From Streptomyces albicerus (GTDB taxonomy: Bacteria > Actinomycetota > Actinomycetes > Streptomycetales > Streptomycetaceae), in contig NZ_VWMY01000073.1 in assembly GCF_008905045.1 (NCBI RefSeq), forward strand, positions 1 to 47,618: a DNA stretch of 47,618 nt, written 5' to 3'. Numbering within the stretch: position 1 is the first letter of the stretch; every line of letters starts with the position of its first letter. Below are positions 8,769-17,200 of the stretch, in pieces. A program made the position numbers and the translations under genes. Below the pieces are notes generated by a model. The model had not been told where the DNA came from and ran no database searches. It saw nothing but the letters and a program-made list of their open reading frames with translations.

Positions 8769-9788
8769 TTACTCTGGGTTGTCCGCGAGTGATCTCGCCG
8801 CCCGGACGCAGTGGGCGAGCGCCCTGCGCGCGTACTCCGGGGAAGCGCCCGCGAGTCCACACGCGGGGGTGAGCGTGACCGCGTCCGTGAGAAGCCCCGG
8901 ATTCAGCCCCAGCCTGCGCCACAGCGTCCTGACACCCATGACGCTACCGGCAGGGTCTGACAATGGGCCGTCCGTGCCCGGCACGACACCGGCGAAGAGC
9001 CTGGTGCCTCCTTCCACCGCTTCCCCGATCGCGTCGTCGTCACGCTCGGTGAGCAGCGCGAAGTCGAAGGAGACGGCGGCCGCTCCTGCCCTGCGCAGCA
9101 GCGCGAACGGGACGTCGGGGGCGCACGAGTGCACGACGACCGGGCCGCCCTCCTGTACGCCGATGACGTCGCGCAGCGTGGCCTCGATGACCTGCCGGTC
9201 CACGGCCCGGTGGGTGCGGTAGCCGCTCGCGGACTTCACCTGGCCGCGCAAGACGGCGACGAGGGACGGCTCGTCGAGCTGGAGCACGATCTCGGCGCCG
9301 GGGACGCGACGCCGTACATCGGCGAGGTGCTCGCGCAGTCCCTCGGCGAGCGAGCCGGCGAGGTCGCGGCAGGCACCGGCGTCCGAGAGCGCCACCTCGC
9401 CGTTGCGCAGCTCCAGTGCGGCCGCGAGCGTCCAGGGCCCCACCGCCTGCACCTTCAGCGGCCCCTCGTACCCCTGGGTGAACTCCTCCAGGGCGTCGAG
9501 GTCTTCGCCCAGCCAGGACCTGGCCCGCTTGGTGTCCCGCCCCGGCCGGTCCCCGATCCGCCAGCCGCTGGGCTCCACGCGCGCGTACAGCTCGACCAGC
9601 ATCCCGGCGGTCCGCCCGATCATGTCCGCGCCGGGGCCACGGGCGGGCAGTTCCACAAGGAACGGCATGCCCGTCTCCGGGCCCTCGAAGGTCCCGGCCA
9701 CGGTCTTGGCGGCCTCCCGGGCGTCCCCGCCCGGCATCGACCCGATGCCGGACGCGGGGCCGGGCCTGAACTCGCTGTCTTCGCTCAC
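8769..9788 (-). CDS. MetE-like (cobalamin-independent methionine synthase C-terminal fold) protein
   Basis: A 339-aa protein related to the catalytic half of MetE, which transfers a methyl group to homocysteine through a zinc-activated thiol. True MetE is about 750 aa with two halves; this is a stand-alone half, closer to the short archaeal-type proteins. Zinc-ligand candidates are H220 and C222 (VVHSCAP) and C310 (LTPACGL). The glutamate expected about 22 residues after the HxC motif appears as aspartate (D242 in SFDFALL), so the site may differ. Start is GTG at 9786-9788. It lies 15 bp upstream of ligA on the same strand. Whether it makes methionine or methylates another thiol cannot be told from sequence. 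Confidence 0.85.
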   Translation of the reverse strand: MSEDSEFRPGPASGIGSMPGGDAREAAKTVAGTFEGPETGMPFLVELPARGPGADMIGRTAGMLVELYARVEPSGWRIGDRPGRDTKRARSWLGEDLDALEEFTQGYEGPLKVQAVGPWTLAAALELRNGEVALSDAGACRDLAGSLAEGLREHLADVRRRVPGAEIVLQLDEPSLVAVLRGQVKSASGYRTHRAVDRQVIEATLRDVIGVQEGGPVVVHSCAPDVPFALLRRAGAAAVSFDFALLTERDDDAIGEAVEGGTRLFAGVVPGTDGPLSDPAGSVMGVRTLWRRLGLNPGLLTDAVTLTPACGLAGASPEYARRALAHCVRAARSLADNPE

Positions 9789-9839
9789 ATCGGCAGCCTA
9801 CGGAATGCCTGCGGAATGGGGATCCGGGCGTCGGGCCGG

Positions 9840-10529
9840 TCAGCGGCCCGGGCGTACCGTCACGTCGTTGATCTCCGCGTCCCGGGGCAGGTCGAGGGCC
9901 ATGAGGATGGTCGTCGCGACGGACTCGGGGTCGATCCACTTCGAGGCGTCGTACTCCTTGCCCTCCTGCTGGTGGACCTTGGCCTGCATGGGGCTGGCGG
10001 TGCGGCCGGGGTAGACGGTGGTGACGCGGACGCCGTTCGCGTGCTCCTCGTGGCGCAGGGAGTCGGCGAGGGCCTTCAGGCCGTGCTTGGAGGCGGCGTA
10101 CGCGGACCATTCGGGGCCGGCGTTGAGGCCGGAGCCGGAGTTGACGAAGATCACGTGGCCCTGGGCGACCCGGAGTTGGGGCAGGAAGTGGCGGGTCAGC
10201 TCGGCGGGCGCGATCAGGTTGACGTTGAGCTGGTGGCGCCATGTCTTGGGAGTCAGCTCGCCGACCGGGCCGAGGTCGACGACGCCGGCGATGTGCAGGA
10301 GCGAGTCCACCCGGTCGGGCAGCGTCTGGTGGGAGAACGCCCAGGAGAGCCGGTCCGGGTCCGCGAGGTCGCCGACGAGGGTCCGGGCCCCGGGGAACTC
10401 GGCTGCCAGCTCCTTCGCGCGGCCCGCGTCGCGCGCGTGCAGCACGAGATCGTCCCCGCGCGCGTGGAGGCGGCGGGCGACGGCCGCGCCGATGCCGGAA
10501 CCCGCCCCGGTGATCACATGAGTAGCCAT
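9840..10529 (-). CDS. SDR-family NAD(P)-dependent oxidoreductase
   Basis: A 229-aa short-chain dehydrogenase/reductase of classical length. It has the Rossmann nucleotide-binding motif TGAGSGIG (residues 7-14), the HIAG variant of NNAG (79-82), a serine candidate at 131-133 and the YAASK active-site motif (Y144, K148), followed by YPGRTASPM typical of the family. The substrate cannot be predicted. ATG at 10527-10529 was chosen because the Rossmann fold begins three residues later. The ribosome binding site is weak. It sits 51 bp upstream of the MetE-like gene and 77 bp downstream of the LOG-like gene on the same strand. Confidence 0.9.
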   Translation of the reverse strand: MATHVITGAGSGIGAAVARRLHARGDDLVLHARDAGRAKELAAEFPGARTLVGDLADPDRLSWAFSHQTLPDRVDSLLHIAGVVDLGPVGELTPKTWRHQLNVNLIAPAELTRHFLPQLRVAQGHVIFVNSGSGLNAGPEWSAYAASKHGLKALADSLRHEEHANGVRVTTVYPGRTASPMQAKVHQQEGKEYDASKWIDPESVATTILMALDLPRDAEINDVTVRPGR

Positions 10530-10606
10530 GCCGCCATGCTCGCAGCACGCGCGTATCCGATTCGCCTCCGGGGCGCCGGCCGGTGTCGGGGGCGCGCCCC
10601 TCCGGA

Positions 10607-11146
10607 TCACTGCGTGCCTTGGCTCTCCTCCAGGTAGGCCAGCGCCCCCACCGGCTCCTCGGCGAAGAACACCAGGTCCGTGAGGGGCCGCGGCAGGAAT
10701 CCCTCGTCCTCCATACGGCGGAACTGCTCCTTCAGGCCGTCGTAGAAGCCCGCGGTGTTGAGCAGGACGACCGGCTTGTCCGTGTGCCCGTGCTTCTTGA
10801 GCTCCAGGATCTCGGTGGCCTCGTCGAGCGTGCCCGTCCCGCCCACCATGATCACGACGGCGTCGGCCTTCTGCAGGAGCAGTGCCTTGCGCTCCGCGAG
10901 GTCGCGCGCGAAGAGCATCTCGTCGGCGCCCGCCCGCGCCTTGGCGGCCAGGAACTCCACGGAGACGCCGAGCAGCCGCCCTCCCGCCTCCTGCACCCCG
11001 TCGGCGACCACCTTCATGAGCCCGACGTCGGAACCGCCCCACACCAGAGTGTGCCCGCCCTTGCCGAGCAGCTCGGCGAAGTCGCGGGCGGGGCGGGTGT
11101 AGCGCTCGTCGAGGTCGGCGGCGGAGAGGAAGACGCAGATGTTCAT
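10607..11146 (-). CDS. LOG-family (TIGR00730) nucleoside 5'-monophosphate phosphoribohydrolase-like protein
   Basis: A 179-aa protein of the LOG/lysine-decarboxylase-like Rossmann family. Characterised members cleave cytokinin riboside monophosphates or AMP to the free base and ribose phosphate. The family signature is visible as R86-K87 (DLAERKALLL) and GGTGTLDE (102-109). The canonical PGGxGT is VGGTGT here, with proline replaced by valine; the catalytic arginine and glutamate remain. The start is ATG at 11144-11146, 28 bp before the methyltransferase stop. In Streptomyces it may serve nucleotide salvage as well as cytokinin production. Confidence 0.85.
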   Translation of the reverse strand: MNICVFLSAADLDERYTRPARDFAELLGKGGHTLVWGGSDVGLMKVVADGVQEAGGRLLGVSVEFLAAKARAGADEMLFARDLAERKALLLQKADAVVIMVGGTGTLDEATEILELKKHGHTDKPVVLLNTAGFYDGLKEQFRRMEDEGFLPRPLTDLVFFAEEPVGALAYLEESQGTQ

Positions 11147-11174
11147 GAGTCCACGCTACGGGTCGGCTCTGACA

Positions 11175-11987
11175 TCACGAGCCGGACCTGACCTCGTGGG
11201 CGGGCTCCGGCATCGCGGTCACGCGCATCTTCGACTGACGGTGCGGCAGGGTCTCCCAGTCGTCCATGAAGCGGGCCGACAGGCCGTGCTTCGCGGCGAG
11301 TTCGACGAGGGTCTCCGTGCGGTAGTAGAAGTCCTCGTGCAGGACCTGGTGTTCCCTGCCCTCGGTCCGGTCGAAGGTGAAGTCGAAGAAGCCGCCGGGC
11401 GAAAGGATCCGGCCGACGTGCGCGAAGCACTCCTCGATGACGTGCGGCGGCGAGTGCGAGAACACGCTGTGCGCGTGCACCACGTCGAAGTACGCGTCGG
11501 GCAGGAACGCGAACGTCAGGTCGTCGGTGAGCGTCAGATGGGGCAACTTGGCCTGCAGGCCTTCCCGAACGAGGGTGTCCTGGGCGGCGATCAGGATGTC
11601 GGGCGAGATGTCGATCCCGTAGTACTGGCCGCTCTCCAGGTAGTCGATGAACAGCCGTCCGGCGCGCAGGTTCCCGCAGCCGATCTCCAGCATCCGGTGC
11701 TCCGGCTTCAGTCCGTGCCGCACCAGGTAGTCGAACTGCATCCGGCCGATCTGCGTCCACCGGTCGCGGGACGGGTTGTGGCCCACCGCCGCCTCGGCGC
11801 AGCGCGCGGCGTCGGAGGCCATCACGGCCCGGTAGTACGCGATGTGGTCACGGCCGTACCGGAGCCGCAGCCAGGCGTCGCGCGCGGCCCTGCGCGCGTG
11901 CGCGGGCACCCTTCTGGGGTGCCGCAGGGCGTAGCGCACCTGGTGGGTGAGGGTCTTGCGGTTGCGGGTCAGCCTCGTGGCTCCCAT
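11175..11987 (-). CDS. Class I SAM-dependent methyltransferase
   Basis: A 270-aa protein with a ~90-residue arginine-rich, probably membrane-peripheral N-terminus, then a Rossmann methyltransferase fold: motif I MLEIGCGNLRAG (99-110), acidic end of strand 2 GIDISPD (~124-130), motif IV region FDVVHAHSVFSH and post-IV SPGGFFDFTFDR. Homologues of this type often accompany glycan or lipid pathways, but the substrate here is unknown. The ATG at 11985-11987 has GGAGG 5 nt upstream. It is divergent from the DUF427 gene, with a 129-bp intergenic region that must hold both promoters. Confidence 0.88.
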   Translation of the reverse strand: MGATRLTRNRKTLTHQVRYALRHPRRVPAHARRAARDAWLRLRYGRDHIAYYRAVMASDAARCAEAAVGHNPSRDRWTQIGRMQFDYLVRHGLKPEHRMLEIGCGNLRAGRLFIDYLESGQYYGIDISPDILIAAQDTLVREGLQAKLPHLTLTDDLTFAFLPDAYFDVVHAHSVFSHSPPHVIEECFAHVGRILSPGGFFDFTFDRTEGREHQVLHEDFYYRTETLVELAAKHGLSARFMDDWETLPHRQSKMRVTAMPEPAHEVRSGS

Positions 11988-12116
11988 GAGGACCTCCGCC
12001 GGAGAGAAACCAGGGACGGACAGGGGGACGAAGAAATGGCCGAAAAGCCGGGGAAGAACACGACAGCAGCCTGCGCTGTACGGGGCAAGACCGCTACCCG
12101 AGGAGGCCGAAAAGCC

Positions 12117-12440
12117 GTGACCGAAGGCCACCGCATCACCATCGAGCAGGGCACCGAGCACGTCCGTGTCGTACACGGCGGGCAGGTGCTCGCGGAGAGC
12201 ACGCGCCCGCTGCTGCTGCGCGAGACGGGCCTGCCCGTGCGCTACTACCTCCCCGTGGAGGACGTACGCCTCGACCTGCTGACGCCGTCCGAGACCCACA
12301 CCCACTGCCCGTTCAAGGGCGACGCGTCCTACTGGTCGCTGCCGGACGCCCCCGACCTTGTCTGGACATACCCCGACCCGAAGCCGGAGGTCGCCGAGAT
12401 CAAGGACCACGTGTGCTTCTACGAAGTAGAAGTCGTCTGA
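12117..12440 (+). CDS. DUF427 domain protein
   Basis: A 107-aa single-domain DUF427 protein. The domain is a small beta-rich fold with conserved THCPFKGDASYWS (61-73) and a C-terminal ENHVxFY-like segment (IKDHVCFYEVEV). The biochemical role of the family is not established. The start is GTG at 12117-12119 with GAGGAGG upstream; it is preferred because the domain begins immediately and no family member needs the longer upstream reading. The stop codon lies at the junction of a perfect 16-bp tandem duplication. It is divergent from the methyltransferase. Confidence 0.85.
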   Translation: MTEGHRITIEQGTEHVRVVHGGQVLAESTRPLLLRETGLPVRYYLPVEDVRLDLLTPSETHTHCPFKGDASYWSLPDAPDLVWTYPDPKPEVAEIKDHVCFYEVEVV

Positions 12441-12454
12441 AGTAGAAGTCGTCT
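12423..12454 (+). repeat. Perfect 16-bp tandem duplication at the DUF427 stop codon
   Basis: GAAGTAGAAGTCGTCT occurs twice back to back (12423-12438, 12439-12454). The first copy encodes the last codons and the TGA stop spans the junction. The duplication does not change the protein, since TGA would also follow a single copy. Confidence 0.9.
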
Positions 12455-12548
12455 GAGGGATTTCAAGCACTTCACTCCAAGCACTGCCATTTCAGGCACT
12501 CCCCTCCCGCACCGATGAGTTCCGGGCCGCCCGGCAGTCCTCACAGGC

Positions 12549-13331
12549 ATGGACAAGAAGACGATCTCGCGCGACGGGACACCCATCGCGTACGAAGTCA
12601 GTGGTGAGGGCCCGGCGGTCATCCTGGTGACCGGGGCCATGGCCACGGGCGCCTCCGACGCGCCCCTGGCGTCGCTCCTCTCGGACCGGTTCGGCGCGGT
12701 CGCGTACGACCGCAGGGGCCGCGGCGAGAGCGGTGACACCTTGACCTTCGAGGTGGCCCGGGAGGTCGAGGACCTCGCGGCGCTCATCGAGGCGACGGGA
12801 GACGGCAGCGCGGCGCTGTACGGCATGTCGTCCGGCGCCGCGCTGGTCCTGGAAGCGGCGGCGAGCGGGTTGCCGATCAGCAAAGTCGCCGTCTACGAAC
12901 CGCCGTTCGCCGTCTACGAAGGTGGCGAGAAACAGCGCGCCGAGTACACCGAGCGCCTCACCGAGCTGCTCGCCCAGGACCGGCGCGGTGACGCGGTCGA
13001 GCTGTTCATTGCCCTGACCGGAGCACCCCCTGAGGTGATCAGGAGCATGCGGCACTCCCCCATGTGGCCGGGTATGGAGGCGGTCGCCCCGACCCTCGCG
13101 TACGACAACGCCGTCATGGGCGACGGACTGGTGCCCCGGAAGCGGCTCGCCTCCGTCCCCGTGCCCGTACTGGCGCTGGCGGGCGGCACGAGCCCCGAGT
13201 GGATGCACGAGGCCGCCCGGGCGACCGCGGAGGCGGTGCCGGACGGGACGTACCGCGTGCTGGAGGGCCAGGGCCACATGGTGGATCCGCAGGTGCTGGC
13301 ACCGGCGCTGGCGGAGTTCTTCGCGGCGTAG
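12549..13331 (+). CDS. Alpha/beta hydrolase
   Basis: A 260-aa alpha/beta-hydrolase fold protein. The nucleophile elbow is YGMSSGAA with S94, the oxyanion region is VTGAMATG (~28-34), and the catalytic histidine is H243 in GQGHMVDP. An acid residue is likely in the LAGGTSPEW strand region. It lacks a signal peptide, so it is cytoplasmic. The substrate is unknown; the fold covers esterases, lipases, haloperoxidase-like and C-C hydrolases. ATG at 12549 is chosen; the ribosome binding site (CACAGGC) is weak. It lies 108 bp downstream of the DUF427 gene and converges on mnmA. Confidence 0.9.
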   Translation: MDKKTISRDGTPIAYEVSGEGPAVILVTGAMATGASDAPLASLLSDRFGAVAYDRRGRGESGDTLTFEVAREVEDLAALIEATGDGSAALYGMSSGAALVLEAAASGLPISKVAVYEPPFAVYEGGEKQRAEYTERLTELLAQDRRGDAVELFIALTGAPPEVIRSMRHSPMWPGMEAVAPTLAYDNAVMGDGLVPRKRLASVPVPVLALAGGTSPEWMHEAARATAEAVPDGTYRVLEGQGHMVDPQVLAPALAEFFAA

Positions 13332-13413
13332 GGCGAGACCGCATGGTGCAGACGCACGCGCGCGTGGCGGCCATCTGGGCGTGACCGCACCCTCACGCGC
13401 GTGTTCGCCGGTC

Positions 13414-13448
13414 GCCTGAGGCCCCCCACGGGGTTGGGGGTCTCAGGC
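13414..13448. terminator. Bidirectional terminator between the hydrolase and mnmA
   Basis: A 13-bp stem (13414-13426 with 13436-13448, one G-U pair) spans the mnmA stop codon and faces the end of the convergent hydrolase gene 83 bp away. Confidence 0.6.
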
Positions 13449-14567
13449 CACCGCGGTCGCCGCGCGTGTGGTCGTCGCGATCGTCGCCGAGCCCACCACG
13501 CGCGTGTCGTCGTAGAGGACGATCGCCTGGCCGGGGGCGACACCGCGGACCGGCTCGGCGAACCGCACCCGGAGCTCGCCGTCGACGAGCTCGGCGGAGA
13601 CCGTCGTCTCGCCGCCGTGGGCGCGGAGCTGGGCCGTGTAGGTGCCCGGGCCGGTCGGGGCCGCGCCGCACCAGCGGGGCTTGACGGCCGTCAGGGCGGA
13701 GACGTCCAGGGACGCCACCGGGCCGACTGTCACGGTGTTGTCCACGGGCGAGATGTCGAGCACGTACCGCGGCTTGCCGTCGGACGCCGGGGTGCCGATG
13801 CGCAGGCCCTTGCGCTGGCCGATCGTGAAGCCGTACGCGCCCTCGTGCGAGCCGACGACCGTGCCGGACTCGTCGACGATGTCGCCCTCGGCCTTGCCGA
13901 GACGCTTCGCGAGGAAGCCCTGGGTGTCGCCGTCGGCGATGAAGCAGATGTCGTGCGAGTCCGGCTTCTTGGCGACGGCCAGGCCCCGGCGCTCGGCCTC
14001 CGCGCGGATCTCGTCCTTGGTGGTGACCGTGTCGCCGAGCGGGAAGAGCGCGTGCGCGAGCTGGCGGTCGTCCAGCACGCCGAGGACGTACGACTGGTCC
14101 TTGGCCATGTCGGAGGCGCGGTGCAGCTCGCGTGTGCCGTCGTCGTTCACGATCACCTTGGCGTAGTGGCCCGTGCAGACCGCGTCGAAGCCGAGGGCGA
14201 GGGCCTTGTCCAGCAGGGCCGCGAACTTGATCTTCTCGTTGCAGCGCAGGCACGGGTTCGGGGTGCGGCCGGCCTCGTACTCGGCGACGAAGTCGTCGAC
14301 CACGTCCTCGCGGAAGCGCTCGGCGAGGTCCCACACGTAGAACGGGATGCCGATGACGTCCGCGGCGCGGCGGGCGTCACGCGAGTCCTCGATGGTGCAA
14401 CAGCCACGCGCGCCCGTGCGGAACGATTGCGGGTTCGCCGAGAGGGCGAGGTGGACACCGGTCACGTCGTGCCCCGCTTCCGCGGCGCGGGCGGCGGCGA
14501 CGGCGGAGTCCACGCCGCCGGACATGGCGGCCAGTACACGGAGGGGGCGCTGCGAGGTCTCAGTCAT
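13443..14567 (-). CDS. mnmA: tRNA-specific 2-thiouridylase
   Basis: MnmA adenylates and thiolates U34 of Glu, Gln and Lys tRNAs, using a persulfide sulfur from a cysteine desulfurase relay. The 374-aa protein has the PP-loop SGGVDSAV (16-23) and both catalytic cysteines: C106 in NPCLRC and C208 in SHDICFI. The C-terminal beta-barrel domain is complete. ATG start at 14565-14567. The likely sulfur donor, a cysteine desulfurase, is 2.6 kb away on the same strand. The gene is divergent from the amidase with only 60 bp between starts. Confidence 0.97.
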   Translation of the reverse strand: MTETSQRPLRVLAAMSGGVDSAVAAARAAEAGHDVTGVHLALSANPQSFRTGARGCCTIEDSRDARRAADVIGIPFYVWDLAERFREDVVDDFVAEYEAGRTPNPCLRCNEKIKFAALLDKALALGFDAVCTGHYAKVIVNDDGTRELHRASDMAKDQSYVLGVLDDRQLAHALFPLGDTVTTKDEIRAEAERRGLAVAKKPDSHDICFIADGDTQGFLAKRLGKAEGDIVDESGTVVGSHEGAYGFTIGQRKGLRIGTPASDGKPRYVLDISPVDNTVTVGPVASLDVSALTAVKPRWCGAAPTGPGTYTAQLRAHGGETTVSAELVDGELRVRFAEPVRGVAPGQAIVLYDDTRVVGSATIATTTRAATAVA

Positions 14568-14627
14568 AACTCTTCAAGGGTACGGGTCCTCGGGAACCGG
14601 AGCCCGCGAGTATCCGTTCACGACTAC

Positions 14628-15332
14628 ATGCACGATCAGGTGGGGGAGACGAAGAGCGACTCGGACCGGCGCATCGGACGCCGTGCGCTGCTCATCGGCG
14701 GGGCCGCGGCCGCCGTGGGCACGGCCGTGCTGGCCCGTGACGAGCTCGGGCGCCTGTGGTGGCGGCTGCCGAGCGTGGAGAAGCCGCGCGAGGAGGGCGC
14801 GGTCGACTTCCGGGGCGCGCGCTGGGTGGCGGCGTCCTCGGCGAACTGGCGGCGGGCGGACCGGCCCGAGGACTACGGCATAGACCGCGTGATCATCCAC
14901 GTCACGCAGGGCAGCTTCAACAGCGCGGTGAAGGTCTTCCAGGACCCCGGCCACGGCGCCGCCGCGCACTACATCGTCCGTAAGGACGGCCACATCACAC
15001 AGATGATCCGCGAGCTGGACGTGGCCTTCCACGCGGGCAACCGCGACTTCAACGAACGCAGTGTGGGCATCGAGCACGAGGGCTTCGTGGACCGGCCGCA
15101 GGACTTCACGGACGCGATGTACGAGGCGTCGGCGCGTCTGACGGCCCGGATCTGCGCCCGGTACGACATCCCGGTCGACCGGGAGCACATCATCGGCCAC
15201 GTCGAGGTCCCGGGCACGGACCACACGGACCCGGGCCCGCACTGGGACTGGGACCGGTACATACCGCTGGTGAAAAAGGCGGCCGAGCGAGCGGCCCAGC
15301 AGCCGACCGGGTCGGCAACGGGCAGCGCGTGA
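14628..15332 (+). CDS. Tat-exported N-acetylmuramoyl-L-alanine amidase (Amidase_2)
   Basis: A 234-aa peptidoglycan amidase that would cleave the bond between N-acetylmuramic acid and L-alanine outside the cell. The N-terminus has a twin-arginine-type signal (RRIGRRALLIGGAAAAVGTA, residues 14-33). The Amidase_2/PGRP fold follows, with zinc ligands H91 (VIIHVTQG), H191 (IIGHVEVPG) and D201 (TDPGPHWDW). The 10-residue H191-D201 spacing matches AmpD-type enzymes, and H199 occupies the place of the usual lysine. There is no obvious cell-wall binding domain. The ATG at 14628 lacks a good ribosome binding site; GTG at 14640 is an alternative. Its stop region is GCGCGTGAGCGCGTAG, a short 8-bp duplication. 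Confidence 0.92.
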   Translation: MHDQVGETKSDSDRRIGRRALLIGGAAAAVGTAVLARDELGRLWWRLPSVEKPREEGAVDFRGARWVAASSANWRRADRPEDYGIDRVIIHVTQGSFNSAVKVFQDPGHGAAAHYIVRKDGHITQMIRELDVAFHAGNRDFNERSVGIEHEGFVDRPQDFTDAMYEASARLTARICARYDIPVDREHIIGHVEVPGTDHTDPGPHWDWDRYIPLVKKAAERAAQQPTGSATGSA

Positions 15333-15415
15333 GCGCGTAGCCGGGAGGCTCCCCCGTCACGCTCCCGTTTTCCGGACCGGGCAGGGCGGCAGCCCGGGAG
15401 CGAGGGCAGGGGCTG

Positions 15416-15463
15416 CAGGGCGGCAGGGCGGCAGGGCGGCACGGTGACAGGGCGGCACGGTGA
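15416..15463. repeat. Array of six 8-bp units downstream of the amidase gene
   Basis: CAGGGCGG occurs three times in a row, then CACGGTGA, CAGGGCGG, CACGGTGA (48 bp). It lies in the 210-bp gap between the amidase and the PASTA gene, whose 3' ends face each other. A further CAGGGCGG is at 15382-15389. Confidence 0.85.
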
Positions 15464-15542
15464 CAGCGTCGGTGCGCGCCCTTCACGGCGACCGCCTCAG
15501 CTCACCCCCGGCGCCGGCCCCGGGCCGGGGCAGGCCGCCGAC

Positions 15543-16871
15543 TCAGGGAGCGGCCGCCCCCGCGCCTGTCCCCGCATCGGCCCCGGCGTCCGTGCCGGCA
15601 CCCGCGTCCGCCTCGCCATCGGTTCCGGTGTCGGTGCCGCCATCCGTTCCCGCGTCGGTCCCGCCGTCCACGCCCGCATCCGTCCCGCCGATCTGCTCGC
15701 CGACCGCCTGCTCCTCGCCGACCACGAGGCTCACCGTGCTGCCGGGCTCTGCCTGGCCGTCCGCCGGGTCCTGGCTGATGACCCGGCCGACCTGTTCGGC
15801 GGGGACTCCCTGGGTGCTGACGACGGGGATCAGGCCGGCGTCACGGATCGTCTGTTCCGCGTCGGCCTGGGGCATTCCGGCCACGGAGGGTACGTTCACC
15901 GGCTCCGTCGTCGGGGCGTTCGCGATCAGCAGGGTCACCGTGGAGCCCTTGGCCGCCGTCGTACCGCCCTCTGGGTCGGTGCCGGCGGCGAATCCGGGCT
16001 CCACATCGGGATCGTCGGTGCTCTCGGTCTCCACGGCGAAGCCCGCCTCGGTCAGCACCTGGGTCGCGTCGGCCTCTGAGCTGTCCCTGACCTCGGGCAC
16101 CGGGACCTGCTCGGTGGTCTCCGTCGGGCCGGGGTCGGGCAGGTCGATCGGGACCTCGTCATCGGGATCCTTCACGTCCACGACGACCAGGGTCTTCTGT
16201 TTCTCGTCCGCCTTCTCGACCCGTACGATCCGGTCCTTGTCGACCTTCCACTTCTTGTTGCCCTTGCCCTTGTTCTTGAACTTGATGTCGACGTCGCCGG
16301 GGTCGTGGTCGCTGACGGCGAGGGGATTGCCGCAGTTGCACTTCACGCGCGGCAAGCCGAAGACATCGACGAGCACGGCGGTGCCCGCCTCCAGGAGGGC
16401 GTCGTAGCGGTTCGCCTTGCCCTTCTTGTAGCCGTGGTTGACGACGAGGGTGTCGTTGGCGAGGACCACCTCGGTGAGGGACTCGACGAAGTCCTTCACC
16501 CGCTTGTCCTTGGCGCTGATGCCGAGGGCCTTGGCCCAGGCGGCCTTCTTCTTGCCGTTGCCCGCCTTCAGCAGGAAGTCCAGCAGCAGTTCCGGGTCGC
16601 AGACGTCGAGCTGGCGGCTGCCTCCGTACAGCCCCTTCTCGCTGCCCTTGCGTGACCCGCCCTTGTCGGTGAGGTTCCGCCCGAGGTTGATGCCGTCCCC
16701 GAGATCTCCGGTGAAGAAGGCGTTCTCGGCGACGTAACCGACCGCCTCCGCGGCGGCCGTACGAGCCATACACGCCAGGCCCGTCATGGACCCGAGGGTC
16801 AGGGCGAAGGCGAGGAACGCACCCGCGGTCCTCAGGCTGAACATGCGAAATCGCTTAGCGGCGCGCGCCAT
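15543..16871 (-). CDS. Secreted or membrane-anchored PASTA-domain protein (DUF6777-like)
   Basis: A 442-aa exported protein. Residues ~12-40 form a signal peptide or anchor with AFALTLGSMTGLACMARTAAA. A conserved unnamed domain (~40-235) follows, with three cysteines and the unusual CNCGNPL motif, resembling the region I recall as DUF6777. Then come two PASTA domains (~250-315 and ~318-385), which in other proteins bind peptidoglycan or its fragments. The tail (~390-442) is a Gly/Thr/Asp/Ala repeat (GGTDAGxD). No kinase domain is present, so it is a PASTA protein without a kinase. The ATG at 16869-16871 has GGGGGAG 7 nt upstream. It could sense or bind cell wall near the adjacent amidase; that is inference. 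Confidence 0.85.
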   Translation of the reverse strand: MARAAKRFRMFSLRTAGAFLAFALTLGSMTGLACMARTAAAEAVGYVAENAFFTGDLGDGINLGRNLTDKGGSRKGSEKGLYGGSRQLDVCDPELLLDFLLKAGNGKKKAAWAKALGISAKDKRVKDFVESLTEVVLANDTLVVNHGYKKGKANRYDALLEAGTAVLVDVFGLPRVKCNCGNPLAVSDHDPGDVDIKFKNKGKGNKKWKVDKDRIVRVEKADEKQKTLVVVDVKDPDDEVPIDLPDPGPTETTEQVPVPEVRDSSEADATQVLTEAGFAVETESTDDPDVEPGFAAGTDPEGGTTAAKGSTVTLLIANAPTTEPVNVPSVAGMPQADAEQTIRDAGLIPVVSTQGVPAEQVGRVISQDPADGQAEPGSTVSLVVGEEQAVGEQIGGTDAGVDGGTDAGTDGGTDTGTDGEADAGAGTDAGADAGTGAGAAAP

Positions 16872-17184
16872 GTCGTGCTCCCCCGTTCGCGCCCGGACCT
16901 CGACCGGTCCGACGCCTTCAACGGTCCCAGCGCCAGGGGGGATTCACCATCCTCGTCACTCTTTCGTGAGGGCGTATTTCGGCTCCGTCCAGCGCCGCGG
17001 GCGCACTCCACCACCGGGCCGACCGCCTGCACGACGCCGCTCCGCCGCGTGGGGGAGAACCAGCCACGAACGACCCGCGGCCCACGAACCGCCCAACCGG
17101 CCGAGCCCTCAGCTCACCTCAGCCGAGCCCTCAGCCCACCTCGGCCGAGCCCTCAGCCCACCTCGGCCGAGCCCCGCGCTCACC
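16872..17184. other. 313-bp intergenic region with tandem repeats and PASTA gene promoter
   Basis: The region between two minus-strand genes holds the presumed promoter of the PASTA gene (no clear -10/-35 seen) and most of the 22-bp tandem array described separately. No coding region is convincing. Confidence 0.6.
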
Positions 17185-17200
17185 TCAGCTGAGCCCCGCC
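17100..17200. repeat. 22-bp tandem repeat across the cysteine desulfurase stop codon
   Basis: Four full units and one partial of 22 bp (17100-17121, 17122-17143, 17144-17165, 17166-17187, then 17188-17200). Units 2 and 3 are identical. On the plus strand each starts GCCGAGCCC or GCTGAGCCC and the four full ones end CACCTC plus one base. The stop codon (17185-17187) is in unit 4 and the last codons are in the partial unit. Confidence 0.9.

Noticed and set aside
10585..10597. GGGGCGCGCCCC palindrome downstream of the LOG-like gene
   Set aside because: It is a short 12-bp GC palindrome without loop or context; such sequences occur by chance in DNA of this composition.
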